A model generated the notes under the pieces. The model was not told where the DNA came from, searched no databases, and saw only the letters and a list, made by a program, of their open reading frames with translations. The position numbers and the translations under genes were made by a program. This document shows, in pieces, positions 53,314-62,300 of a DNA stretch of 64,000 nt. Position 1 is the stretch's first letter, and the number at the start of each line of letters is the position of its first letter. The stretch covers positions 62,001 through 126,000 of the forward strand of contig JALOOM010000001.1 in the NCBI GenBank assembly GCA_025454395.1, given 5' to 3'. This DNA is from Elainella sp. Prado103 (lineage in GTDB: Bacteria; Cyanobacteriota; Cyanobacteriia; Elainellales; Elainellaceae).

Positions 53314-54564
53314 TCACAGACAGCCGACGACACGGTTACGGCCCTGGGCCTTAGCGTTCAGCAAACACTGATCAGCCCGCTGCAAGAGACTCACTCCTTT
53401 GCTGTCATCCTCAGAAGTCAGGGTAGCCGTACCTGCACTAATGGTTACGGTTAGATCCAGCGTCTCATCAATGGCAAAAGGTTGTTCACTGACCATCTGG
53501 CAAAGACGATTGGCAATTATCATCGCTTCCTCTTGGTCGGTATTGCTGAGAATAATCACAAATTCTTCACCACCATACCGAAAAGGGGTGTCATAGATGC
53601 GCAGATTATGACTCAGGCGGGCTGCTAAAAACTTTAAAACCTGGTCGCCGGTTAAGTGTCCGTAGGTATCGTTGATCGATTTGAAAAAGTCCACATCCAA
53701 CATGATCAAGCTGATCGGGATGCGCCGATCGCGGGCATTCTGGATTTGTCTGGGTAATTCCCACTCAAATGCTCGTCGGTTGTTGAGAGAAGTCAGCGGA
53801 TCTGAGAGGGCGATCGCCGAGAGCACATCGTTGGTGCGCATCAGTTCTCGGTGAATCTGCACTTGCCGTAATCCGACTCGAATTTGAGCCTGAAGGCGTT
53901 GTTGCAACAGTTCAGGTGTAGAATATGGCGTGGAATATGGCGTATGGGGTTGGGGCAAGTAGAGATAGGCATCTGCTCCGGTTTCAAGGGCGAGTAGTTC
54001 CTGTTGTGGCAGCGGTAGATCGATCAGGTTGAAGGATGCAATGGGCTGTGCAGGCTGTCCCAGTTGGGTATGATCTAGCACTGGAGGGTTCGTAGGGCGG
54101 AGCGTTGCCAGACGAGCTAACTCCAGCGAGGTCACAGTCAGAGCGGGAACTTTTCTACTGTGTTCCTGTTTATTGTGTTCCTGTTTATTGTATTCCTGTT
54201 TATTGTATTCCTGTTTATTATGTTCCTGTTCTTCAGCCGCTGCCTCACCCTGACTGGATGCACTCCCTGTCTGCCTTTCAAAGCACTCCCTTGAGCTGGA
54301 ATAGGTTTGCACGATCGGCTGATCATTGACCAGGATGCAATAAATCCAGGCGAGGCGGTTTTGTTCTTTGATCTGCTGACACAGAGCCAAGCTTTCTGGA
54401 TGGGCAGCCTGAACCAGGAGCAGATCCGGCTGTTGGGCCATGATCAACGGCATCGCTTCTAGCGGATCGGCTGCACTCTCGATCGATAATGAGGTGATCT
54501 CTCGTACCCCATCGATCAGACGCTGAAATTGTTGGTCTCCAACGAGGAGGAGTGAGGCATCCAT
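53314..54564 (-). CDS. Diguanylate cyclase with degenerate receiver-like N-terminus
   Basis: The 416 aa protein ends in a GGDEF domain with the active motif RYGGEEFVIIL and an upstream RIYD inhibitory site at the usual five-residue spacing, so it should make c-di-GMP with product feedback. The N-terminal part resembles a receiver split by an insert of about 100 residues rich in Gln/Glu/Asn/Lys, and the acceptor Asp is not evident. The insert contains five 5-residue repeats coded by a 15-bp array. The ATG at 54564 is used; a TTG lies further upstream. No partner kinase is adjacent. Confidence 0.9.
   Translation of the reverse strand: MDASLLLVGDQQFQRLIDGVREITSLSIESAADPLEAMPLIMAQQPDLLLVQAAHPESLALCQQIKEQNRLAWIYCILVNDQPIVQTYSSSRECFERQTGSASSQGEAAAEEQEHNKQEYNKQEYNKQEHNKQEHSRKVPALTVTSLELARLATLRPTNPPVLDHTQLGQPAQPIASFNLIDLPLPQQELLALETGADAYLYLPQPHTPYSTPYSTPELLQQRLQAQIRVGLRQVQIHRELMRTNDVLSAIALSDPLTSLNNRRAFEWELPRQIQNARDRRIPISLIMLDVDFFKSINDTYGHLTGDQVLKFLAARLSHNLRIYDTPFRYGGEEFVIILSNTDQEEAMIIANRLCQMVSEQPFAIDETLDLTVTISAGTATLTSEDDSKGVSLLQRADQCLLNAKAQGRNRVVGCL
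54160..54234 (-). repeat. 15-bp in-frame tandem repeat, 5 copies, in the GGDEF gene
   Basis: The unit reads GTGTTCCTGTTTATT on the plus strand. On the coding strand it gives repeated Asn-Lys-Gln-Glu-Tyr/His in the linker insert. Confidence 0.9.
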
Positions 54565-55274
54565 TGAGGTTCTAACCACGACTTCCAAGCAAGCTAGGTC
54601 AATGACAGTGACCAATCACCTGGGGCATTCACTGTCCCCATCATGCAAGATTTTTGACTGAATTTTGACTAATAGTTTGAGTGATGCGGGGGCTAGATTC
54701 ACACGACGGGATTTGAGCTGAGGATAACAACACACTGCCAGCCAATTTCCACCGTTTCCAACAGCCGCTTTCAAACTTGAAACTGAGCTGTGTAACGGAA
54801 TTCTGACACTGGCTCTAACACCGGCATCTGGGGATCATTCGGAGTTCATCGGGGGCTATTCATCGGGGGCTATTCATCGAGGGCTATTCATTGGGGGCTA
54901 AAGGAATTCAGCAAACCAATTCCCCATTCCGCGTATAAGTGAAACTACTTACATTTTTGATTTATTTTATACATCGCTTTAATTATCATGCAACTTCCGC
55001 ACTGTTTTGACTAGCGCCATTTGGCTGACTATACCAGTTTTGGGCACGGTTTGCGTCTGTCGGCATCCCGGTCATCTAGATGTTACTGGATGTTACTGGG
55101 GGCGCTTCCGTCTGTTGATCTAGCCCCCTGTCGTCCGGTGTTCGCCATGCGGGGTAGAGACGGCTGAACTGCTCGGTTGTTCGATCGATGGATCTTTGTC
55201 GAATCTGACATCTTGAATGAGAATAGAGATTGGACTTCAGTTGAACATCCGTGTGACGCACTTTTAGATTTCCC
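54565..55274. other. Intergenic region upstream of alaS
   Basis: About 700 bp between divergent genes have no supported gene. A 14-bp array (54845-54900) and an AT-rich tract (about 54945-54995) that could hold the alaS promoter are present. A short GATGTTACTG duplication lies near 55079. Confidence 0.5.
54845..54900. repeat. 14-bp tandem repeat, 4 copies, upstream of alaS
   Basis: Unit TTCATCGGGGGCTA; the third and fourth copies differ by one base each. Confidence 0.9.
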
Positions 55275-57908
55275 ATGTCCATTCCTTTCAGCGGCGCTCA
55301 AATCCGACAAGCTTTTCTTGATTTTTATGCAGCCAGAGGGCATCAGGTGTTGCCCAGCGCATCTTTAGTCCCTGAAGATCCGACCGTTTTACTGACGATC
55401 GCCGGGATGCTTCCGTTTAAGCCGATCTTTTTGGGACAGCGGGGGGCTGAGTTTCCGAGAGCCACCAGCTCGCAAAAATGTATCCGAACGAACGATATTG
55501 AAAATGTAGGTCGCACTGCCCGACACCATACCTTCTTTGAAATGCTGGGTAACTTCAGCTTTGGAGACTATTTTAAGGAGAAGGCGATTGCTTGGGCGTG
55601 GGAACTGTCAACCGAGGTCTATCAGCTCCCGCCCGATCGGTTGATCGTGAGCGTGTTTGAGGATGACGACGAAGCCTTCGCCATCTGGCGGGATCAAATC
55701 GGGATTCCTCCCCATCGCATTATTCGCATGGGAGCCGCCGATAATTTCTGGCAATCTGGCCCGACCGGCCCTTGTGGCCCTTGTTCGGAAATCTACTATG
55801 ACTTCCACCCAGAACTCGGCGATAAGGCGATCGATCTGGAAGATGACAGCCGGTTTATCGAGTTTTATAACCTGGTGTTTATGCAATACAACCAGGATGC
55901 CGCAGGCAATTTAACGCCTTTGCAAGCTCAAAATATTGATACCGGGCTAGGGCTGGAGCGCATGGCTCAGATTTTACAGCGCGTCCCGAACAACTACGAA
56001 ACCGATCTGATCTTGCCGATCATCCAAACTGCTGCTGCGCTAGCCGGGATCGACTATGCCATGGCCGATCCCCAAACCCAGGTGTCGTTGAAAGTGATTG
56101 GTGACCATGTGCGAGCAGTCGTTCACATGATTGCCGATGGAATTCATGCCTCTAACGTGGGGCGGGGCTATGTGCTGCGTCGCTTGATTCGCCGCGTGGT
56201 TCGCCATGGCAAACTGGTGGGAATCGAACAGAAATTCATTGCTCAGGTGGCCGAAACGGCAATTGGTTTGGCAGAATCGGTTTACCCCCAGGTGCGGCGG
56301 CAGGCTGATCAAATCAAAGCCGACTTGGAACGGGAAGAATACCGCTTCCAGAAAACCCTGGAACGGGGGGTGAAACTGCTTGAGAAAACCATGGAACGGG
56401 TACAGCAGGAAGGCTCCACCCAGATTTCCGGTCATGATGCCTTTGTGCTTTATGATACTTACGGTTTTCCGTTAGAGCTGACCCAGGAGATTGCAGCAGA
56501 GCAGAGCTTAACGGTGGATACCGATGGGTTTGCCGTTGAAATGGAGCAACAGCTCAAGCGATCCCAGGCTGCCCATGAAACGATCGACCTGACGGTACAG
56601 GGTTCGTTAGATGAGCTGGCCAATCAAATCCATGAAACAGAATTTCTCGGCTATGGCCAGTTTTCCAGCCAGGCCGAAGTGGTTGTCTTGCTGGTGGAGG
56701 GCAAGCCGACCGAAGCGGTTTCTGCTGGACAAACTGTGCAGGTGGTGCTTGATCAAACCCCATTCTATGCTGAGTCGGGCGGGCAAATTGGCGATCAGGG
56801 TTATCTGACCGGCGATGGGCTGCTAGTGCGGATCGAAGATGTTCAGAAAGAGTCAGGCTTCTTTGTCCATGCCGGACGGATTGAACGGGGCAACTTGCAG
56901 GTTGGCGATCTGGTGACCGCTCAAATTGATCTGGCTTGCCGCCGCCGAGTTCAAGCCAATCATACGGCCACTCACCTGTTGCAAGCAGCCTTGAAAAAGC
57001 AGGTGGATGATTCGATCTCGCAAGCAGGCTCTTTGGTGGCGTTTGATCGGCTCCGGTTTGACTTTAATTGCCCGCGACCCTTGACCTTAGAAGAAGTGCA
57101 GCAGGTAGAAGCCCTGGTTAATACCTGGATTGCTGAAGCCCATCAAGCCCAGATCGATATTCTGCCACTGATGGAGGCCAAGTCGCGCGGGGCGATCGCC
57201 ATGTTTGGCGAAAAATACGCGGATGAGGTGCGGGTGCTGGATTTTCCAGGGGTGTCGATGGAACTCTGTGGCGGCACCCATGTGAATAACACCGCCGAAA
57301 TTGGCGTGTTCAAAATTATCTCCGAGGCGGGAGTGGCAGCAGGGATTCGCCGCATTGAAGCCGTGGCGGGCCCGGCAGTTCTGGATTACCTGAACTTGCG
57401 CGATCAAGTAGTGCGGGATTTGAGCGATCGATTTAAGGTGAAACCTGAAGAGTTGCCCGATCGGGTGACTAGCCTGCAATCAGAACTGAAGACAGCTCAA
57501 AAACAGCTAGAAGCCCTGAAGGCAGAGTTAGCGCTATCCAAATCCGATCAACTGTTGGATCAGGCGGAATCGATCGGCGCATTTAAGGTGCTGGTGGCCG
57601 AACTAGCAGGAATTGATGCCGAATCCCTCAAAACTGCGGCTGAACGCCTGCTCCAGAAGTTAGGAGAAGGAGCGGTGGTTCTCGGTTCAGTCCCAGAACC
57701 GGACAAGGTGAGCTTGGTTGCGGCTTTCAGCGCGGGAGTCAACCAGCAAGGGCTGCAAGCTGGTAAGTTTATCGGTAGCATCGCCAAACTTTGCGGCGGC
57801 GGCGGCGGCGGTCGTCCGAATGTAGCCCAAGCTGGAGGGCGGGATCCCAGCAAACTCGCCGAGGCATTGGAGGCAGCCCAGCAACAACTGCAAGCCGGAT
57901 TGCGTTAG
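55275..57908 (+). CDS. alaS: Alanyl-tRNA synthetase
   Basis: The 877 aa enzyme has the full bacterial layout: a class II catalytic core (starts [55 protein letters not shown]), a tRNA-recognition helical region, an editing domain with zinc ligands in [12 protein letters not shown] and [10 protein letters not shown], and a C-terminal C-Ala domain ending in [14 protein letters not shown]. Length is normal and no truncation is seen. It is the only aminoacyl-tRNA synthetase here, and a hairpin follows its stop. Confidence 0.98.
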   Translation: MSIPFSGAQIRQAFLDFYAARGHQVLPSASLVPEDPTVLLTIAGMLPFKPIFLGQRGAEFPRATSSQKCIRTNDIENVGRTARHHTFFEMLGNFSFGDYFKEKAIAWAWELSTEVYQLPPDRLIVSVFEDDDEAFAIWRDQIGIPPHRIIRMGAADNFWQSGPTGPCGPCSEIYYDFHPELGDKAIDLEDDSRFIEFYNLVFMQYNQDAAGNLTPLQAQNIDTGLGLERMAQILQRVPNNYETDLILPIIQTAAALAGIDYAMADPQTQVSLKVIGDHVRAVVHMIADGIHASNVGRGYVLRRLIRRVVRHGKLVGIEQKFIAQVAETAIGLAESVYPQVRRQADQIKADLEREEYRFQKTLERGVKLLEKTMERVQQEGSTQISGHDAFVLYDTYGFPLELTQEIAAEQSLTVDTDGFAVEMEQQLKRSQAAHETIDLTVQGSLDELANQIHETEFLGYGQFSSQAEVVVLLVEGKPTEAVSAGQTVQVVLDQTPFYAESGGQIGDQGYLTGDGLLVRIEDVQKESGFFVHAGRIERGNLQVGDLVTAQIDLACRRRVQANHTATHLLQAALKKQVDDSISQAGSLVAFDRLRFDFNCPRPLTLEEVQQVEALVNTWIAEAHQAQIDILPLMEAKSRGAIAMFGEKYADEVRVLDFPGVSMELCGGTHVNNTAEIGVFKIISEAGVAAGIRRIEAVAGPAVLDYLNLRDQVVRDLSDRFKVKPEELPDRVTSLQSELKTAQKQLEALKAELALSKSDQLLDQAESIGAFKVLVAELAGIDAESLKTAAERLLQKLGEGAVVLGSVPEPDKVSLVAAFSAGVNQQGLQAGKFIGSIAKLCGGGGGGRPNVAQAGGRDPSKLAEALEAAQQQLQAGLR

Positions 57909-57914
57909 GTATCT

Positions 57915-57961
57915 GAGGGAGATCCCGGTGCAGGGAACCAGACATCTGCTGGGATCTCCTC
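57915..57961 (+). terminator. Inverted repeat between convergent alaS and glycosyltransferase
   Basis: GAGGGAGATCCC (57915-57926) pairs with GGGATCTCCTC (57951-57961) with one bulge. It lacks a clear T-run; it may act as a bidirectional terminator. Confidence 0.45.
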
Positions 57962-57969
57962 GGTTTGGT

Positions 57970-59022
57970 CTATTCCGGTAGCCAATCGGTCATCGGAGTC
58001 ATATCCCTGTAGGTCGGAGAACCATAGGTAGGAGTGCCGCCAAAGCGCCGGATCGTTTCTCTCCAGAACGCAGTTGGTTCCTCATGCGGAAAGTAACGCT
58101 TGATTGCCCGATAAGCATTCTGGGCAATGCGCTCGCGGAGATCAGAATTTTCCAGTTCCAGTAGGGATCGGGCGGCTGCTTCCGGGGTATCGGCGATCAT
58201 GGCCGTTTCCCGATCCGCCATGCAAAAATTGGCTCCACGCGCATCCTTACCCACCACCACAATCCCAGAAGCCATCGATTCTTGCGGGGGCAAAGCACAG
58301 CCTTCAATATCAGCCGAAGCCAGAAAGGCTTGTGGACGACGAAACTGTTGGGCTAATTCTTGAATGGAAAGCCCGTCAATTCGTTCAAACCGCCAGTATT
58401 TGCCGCCCATGGATTCATAGCACTGTTGAGTTGCATCGATGTAGTCCTTTCCCTTGCGCGGAAATGCAAAGATTAAGCCAGCCTCCCGATCGGATTGGGG
58501 AATGAAGGGAAACTGGATATTATCGATGATGTTGGGGACAATTTGAATCGGACGATTAGGATATGTCTTTTGACAGATTTCTAACATCAATGGCGAATCA
58601 GTCCACAAAGTGACCCGATCGCTGCGAAAGTTGAAATCAGCCTTCACAAATAGGGGATTCTGCAAATAGGCGATTGCTGAACCTTTGACCTGCCCGATCA
58701 AGGATGTAACAAAATCTGGCACAATGCAAATGTCATCCGGGCGGCGATCATGCCAACTGATGTAGGATAATCCAGCGACTCCCTTGTCGCCGTAGGTATC
58801 TCGCCCGCTCATGGTTGCCAGTACGGCTTCTGCTCCGCAATTTTGGGCTACTTGACAATGCCGCATTAAATTGAGTGTGCCGCCAAACACTTGTCCTACC
58901 CGGACAAATTTGAGATCGAGGTAGCGTTGGATGCCCCGGAGTTTCAAGCGCCCTAAGGTATCTTGCACTTGCCACCAAGTTGGGCGAGTTTCTAAATCAG
59001 CGGTTAAAAAAACAAATCGCAT
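57970..59022 (-). CDS. Glycosyltransferase, GT4-like
   Basis: The 350 aa protein looks like a GT-B enzyme: an N-terminal half with LNLMRHCQVAQNCGAEAVLAT and a C-terminal half with VPNIIDNIQFPFIP and ASADIEGCALPPQESMASGIVVV, the latter the usual donor-binding Glu-containing segment of family 4. It ends in a short Thr/Pro-rich tail. Acceptor and donor are unknown. It may belong with the sugar aminotransferase gene that lies divergently across the 945 bp gap. Confidence 0.8.
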   Translation of the reverse strand: MRFVFLTADLETRPTWWQVQDTLGRLKLRGIQRYLDLKFVRVGQVFGGTLNLMRHCQVAQNCGAEAVLATMSGRDTYGDKGVAGLSYISWHDRRPDDICIVPDFVTSLIGQVKGSAIAYLQNPLFVKADFNFRSDRVTLWTDSPLMLEICQKTYPNRPIQIVPNIIDNIQFPFIPQSDREAGLIFAFPRKGKDYIDATQQCYESMGGKYWRFERIDGLSIQELAQQFRRPQAFLASADIEGCALPPQESMASGIVVVGKDARGANFCMADRETAMIADTPEAAARSLLELENSDLRERIAQNAYRAIKRYFPHEEPTAFWRETIRRFGGTPTYGSPTYRDMTPMTDWLPE

Positions 59023-59296
59023 ACTCTATCCCGTTTATGAACACTCAGCATTCACGACCGTACCTCTTCCTAAAATCAGGAAACAGCGATTCAGGCATTT
59101 TGGCATTGTCGATCACCCATCGGGGTGGACAATCATAGGGGTGGATAATCAGCGGGATGGACAAGGGGCAAACGATGCTTCAATTGTTTCGATGCCTCTA
59201 GTTGGCTCCGGTTATCTCTAGTTAGCTCTGATTATCTTAGTGAAAAACTCTCAGAAATCTAAAGTTGAGAAATATTAAGATGACAATTGATCATCA

Positions 59297-59347
59297 GAGT
59301 TCCCACCATTTGAGAGTTCCCATCATTTAGGAGTTCCCATCACTATC
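59297..59347. repeat. 17-bp tandem repeat, 3 copies
   Basis: Unit GAGTTCCCACCATTTGA with changes in the last bases; the word GAGTTCCCA is constant. Confidence 0.82.
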
Positions 59348-59640
59348 CATGATTTAGTATACAGGCCATGATTGAGTATACAGGGGGACAAGACAGATAC
59401 TGCCCGATCGCTAACTTTGTGCCGTTTGGACAAATTCATTCCCGAAACACTTGGTTGCATCCACTCGATCGCACTTCATCTCGGCCTTATATTTCGATCG
59501 ATTTTGGCGAAGTTATTAATAAGCCACGGAAGCCAGCCCACTTTCCCTGTAATGTAGTCATTATGACAATTATGCAGTTGTTCTCCTAGCCTCAAAGTGA
59601 CTTCTGATTGCATCCTATTAGCCTCGCCCCCAGGTTAAAA

Positions 59641-59698
59641 TCCTCAAACTTAGAATCTTCAAACTTAGAATCTTCAAACTTAGAATCTTCAAGCTTGG
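59641..59698. repeat. 15-bp tandem repeat, about 4 copies
   Basis: Unit TCTTCAAACTTAGAA; the middle copies are identical and the last is partial (CAAGCTTGG). Confidence 0.88.
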
Positions 59699-59738
59699 CG
59701 GATTCATACTTCCTTTTTTGAAAGGCAAGGGAACCGGA

Positions 59739-59774
59739 CTCTAGTTCTCTTTTCCCTTCGGAGAAGGACTAGAG
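59739..59774 (+). other. Hairpin upstream of the aminotransferase gene
   Basis: CTCTAGT (59739-59745) pairs with ACTAGAG (59768-59774), enclosing an inner CCTT/AAGG-type stem. No T-run follows, so it is more likely a leader structure than a terminator. Confidence 0.4.
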
Positions 59775-59967
59775 ATGAGGGAAGTCATCCTTGCATTCAG
59801 AAATGCCCTTACTCATTAGATATCCGGCTGGTTTGATTCGTAAATCAGCATATTTCTCGTCTCTATTGTTCAACGATCAACTTCCTCCTGGGTTATTCCC
59901 TTTACTTTCGCAGCCTTTTTGGCATCACCATCTCTGTTCCTGACCTTGTCGCTACTTCGTCACAACT

Positions 59968-61248
59968 ATGGTTTATCTTCCTTCTGATCGGGCAACTCAG
60001 CCTTCAGTAGCACATCAACCTTGCTATCGAGTGGCTCCTCCTATCTGTGCAACCCCCCAATCCCAAGGATTAACCGAAATTCCCTTTAATCACCCCCTGA
60101 TTGCTGGTCGGGAACTGGACTATATCCGTGCGGCACTCAGTAGTGACCATCAGGCGGGAGATGGCGCATTTACTCACCAGTGCCAGGACTGGTTGAAACG
60201 GCGGATCGGCAGTCAGGCAGCCTTGCTGACCCACTCTTGCACCGCAGCCTTAGAAATGGCTGCCATCTTGATTGATATTCAGCCGGGAGACGAGGTGATT
60301 TTGCCATCCTATACGTTTGTTTCTACCGCCAATGCCTTTGTCTTGCGAGGGGCTGTGCCGGTCTTTGTGGAAATCCGGCCAGATACATTAAATCTAGATG
60401 AAACGAAAGTTGAAGCAGCGATTACTACGAAAACAAAGGCGATCGTACCAGTCCATTATGCTGGAGTCAGTTGTGCAATGGATCGGTTACGTGAAATTGC
60501 TGATCGCCATCAGTTGTATTTAATTGAAGATGCCGCCCAAGCCATTGCAGCCACCTACCAAGGCAAGCCAGTTGGCAGTTTTGGACATTTGGCTGCCTTC
60601 AGCTTCCATGAAACCAAGAATGTGATTTGTGGAGAAGGTGGAGCACTGATCATCAACGATCCCCAATTGGAAAAACGAGCTGAAATCATTCGGGAAAAAG
60701 GTACCAATCGGAGTCAATTTTTCCGAGGTGAAGTAGACAAATATACCTGGGTGGATGTGGGCTCCTCTTTTCTACCCAGTGACATTCTGGCGGCCATGCT
60801 ATTGGCTCAACTCGAACAAACAGATTACATTACGCAACGTCGCCTAGACATTTGGCAACTGTATCACCAGAATTTGGCAGATCTAGAACAACAAGGTCAC
60901 ATCCGTCGCCCGATCGTCCCGGCGGACTGTCAACCCAATGGTCATCTTTACTATCTGTTGACTGAAAATCTGGCTGTGCGCACGGAGTTACTCAGTTATC
61001 TCAAATCGCAAGGAGTCAGATCTACATTCCATTATGTGCCGCTCCACAACTCACCCGCCGGTCTGAAATATGGCCGTTCTGCGGGTTCGCTAGCAATTAC
61101 CGAAGCCCTGAGCGATCGATTAGTCCGATTGCCTTTGGGTGGAGCCATGACATTGTCGGAGGCTCAGCGAGTAATTGAGGTGGTGTTGGATTTTTTCGCC
61201 CTTCGAGCCCTGACGGGTCGAACCACCGATTCCAGACTGCTGGGATAG
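59968..61248 (+). CDS. DegT/DnrJ/EryC1-type sugar aminotransferase (dTDP-4-amino-4,6-dideoxygalactose transaminase-like)
   Basis: The 426 aa PLP enzyme has the sugar-aminotransferase core: LLTHSCTAALEMAAILIDI, VILPSYTFVSTANAFVLRG, LIEDAAQAIAATY, and the PLP Lys in FHETKNVICGEGG. The core begins at IPFNHPLIAGRELDYI (residue about 38), so this protein carries an extra N-terminal segment of about 37 residues. It resembles WecE/RffA, which aminates dTDP-4-keto-6-deoxyglucose. Genes for the dTDP-sugar precursor are not in the window. Confidence 0.88.
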   Translation: MVYLPSDRATQPSVAHQPCYRVAPPICATPQSQGLTEIPFNHPLIAGRELDYIRAALSSDHQAGDGAFTHQCQDWLKRRIGSQAALLTHSCTAALEMAAILIDIQPGDEVILPSYTFVSTANAFVLRGAVPVFVEIRPDTLNLDETKVEAAITTKTKAIVPVHYAGVSCAMDRLREIADRHQLYLIEDAAQAIAATYQGKPVGSFGHLAAFSFHETKNVICGEGGALIINDPQLEKRAEIIREKGTNRSQFFRGEVDKYTWVDVGSSFLPSDILAAMLLAQLEQTDYITQRRLDIWQLYHQNLADLEQQGHIRRPIVPADCQPNGHLYYLLTENLAVRTELLSYLKSQGVRSTFHYVPLHNSPAGLKYGRSAGSLAITEALSDRLVRLPLGGAMTLSEAQRVIEVVLDFFALRALTGRTTDSRLLG

Positions 61249-61408
61249 TGAGTGAACTGAGGCAACCCAGCTAAATTTTGACACAGGGTGAACTTCACAA
61301 AAACAAGAATCCGTTTAGGATCAAGGGTTAGAATCGAGGGGCGATCGATGTGTATCCTTCCCTGGTATATTCCTCCCCGCCCCTTCCTACCCCGTTCTCC
61401 CCTCCGTC

Positions 61409-62242
61409 ATGACCGAATTGCCCTATTCCACTCAAGGTGCCCTTGTTATTATTGGCGGTGCCGAAGATCGTGAGAGAGATTGCAAAATTCTCCAGCGATT
61501 TCTCCAACTGGCAGGCGGCGAACATGCCCGAATTGTGGTTTTAACAGCAGGTACCAGTGAACCGCGAGAAGCAGGCGAAACCTACTTTGAATTGTTCTAT
61601 CAACTGGGAGCTGAACGGGTTTGGGTGGTAGACACGCGGGATCAGGCCGATGCGAACCACATTGATGCGGTACGGGCGATCGGTCAAGCCAGCGGCATTT
61701 TCTTTACGGGCGGTGATCAGTCTCGAATTGTGGAGCGGCTCAAGGGCACCATTTTGGAGGATGCTATCCGGAAGCGGCATTTTGAAGGGGTGGTGATTGG
61801 GGGCACCAGTGCCGGAGCAGCGATGATGTCAGATGTGATGATTGTCTGTGGTGAGTCTGAAACCAGTCCTCGACCTGATGCGGTGACCCTAGGAGCAGGG
61901 ATGGGTTTTATTTCCGCTATCTTGGTCGATCAACATTTTTCCCAGCGGGGCCGCTTAGGACGGCTACTGGCTGCGCTGCTCCTCCAACCCAACACCTTGG
62001 GGGTCGGCATCGATGAAGACACCGCAGTGATTGTGCAGGGCGACCAGTTGGAAGTGGTTGGACAGGGAGCTGTCACGATTATCGATGAAACCACGACGAC
62101 CTATCGCAATTTGGATCCGGGCTGGCGCGATCGAACCCTGTCTGTGTTTGGGATTCAGTTACATGTCCTATCAGAAGGGTGCCGGTTTAACCTTCAGACC
62201 CGGCTGCCTTTTCCTGCTCCTCAACGGGTAGGGCGCAGCTAA
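61409..62242 (+). CDS. cphB: Cyanophycinase
   Basis: The 277 aa serine exopeptidase hydrolyses the storage polymer cyanophycin (multi-Arg-poly-Asp) to beta-Asp-Arg dipeptides. It has the family start GALVIIGGAEDRERDC, the FFTGGDQSRI loop and the nucleophile Ser134 in GGTSAGAAMM, followed by VDQHFSQRGRLGRLL. Length is normal. cphA (cyanophycin synthetase), which usually follows cphB in cyanobacteria, is absent; the next gene is convergent and unrelated. Confidence 0.95.
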   Translation: MTELPYSTQGALVIIGGAEDRERDCKILQRFLQLAGGEHARIVVLTAGTSEPREAGETYFELFYQLGAERVWVVDTRDQADANHIDAVRAIGQASGIFFTGGDQSRIVERLKGTILEDAIRKRHFEGVVIGGTSAGAAMMSDVMIVCGESETSPRPDAVTLGAGMGFISAILVDQHFSQRGRLGRLLAALLLQPNTLGVGIDEDTAVIVQGDQLEVVGQGAVTIIDETTTTYRNLDPGWRDRTLSVFGIQLHVLSEGCRFNLQTRLPFPAPQRVGRS

Positions 62243-62300
62243 GCCATGGTGAAACCGCATAAACCATTAGCCGTTTAGCCGTATAAAGCATCAAACCGCA

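Larger units (their letters stand above)
59023..59967. other. Large intergenic region with several arrays and a hairpin
   Basis: The largest gap in the window (945 bp). It separates divergent sugar genes. It holds a 17-bp array (59297-59347), a 19-bp duplication of CCATGATTTAGTATACAGG (around 59348-59387), a 15-bp array (59641-59698) and a hairpin (59739-59774). Two open frames around 59370-59590 look like chance. Confidence 0.6.

Noticed and set aside
59368-59589. 73-codon frame in the large gap before the aminotransferase gene
   Set aside because: It begins in a duplicated 19-bp word and has no ribosome-binding site, motif or codon pattern like its neighbours.
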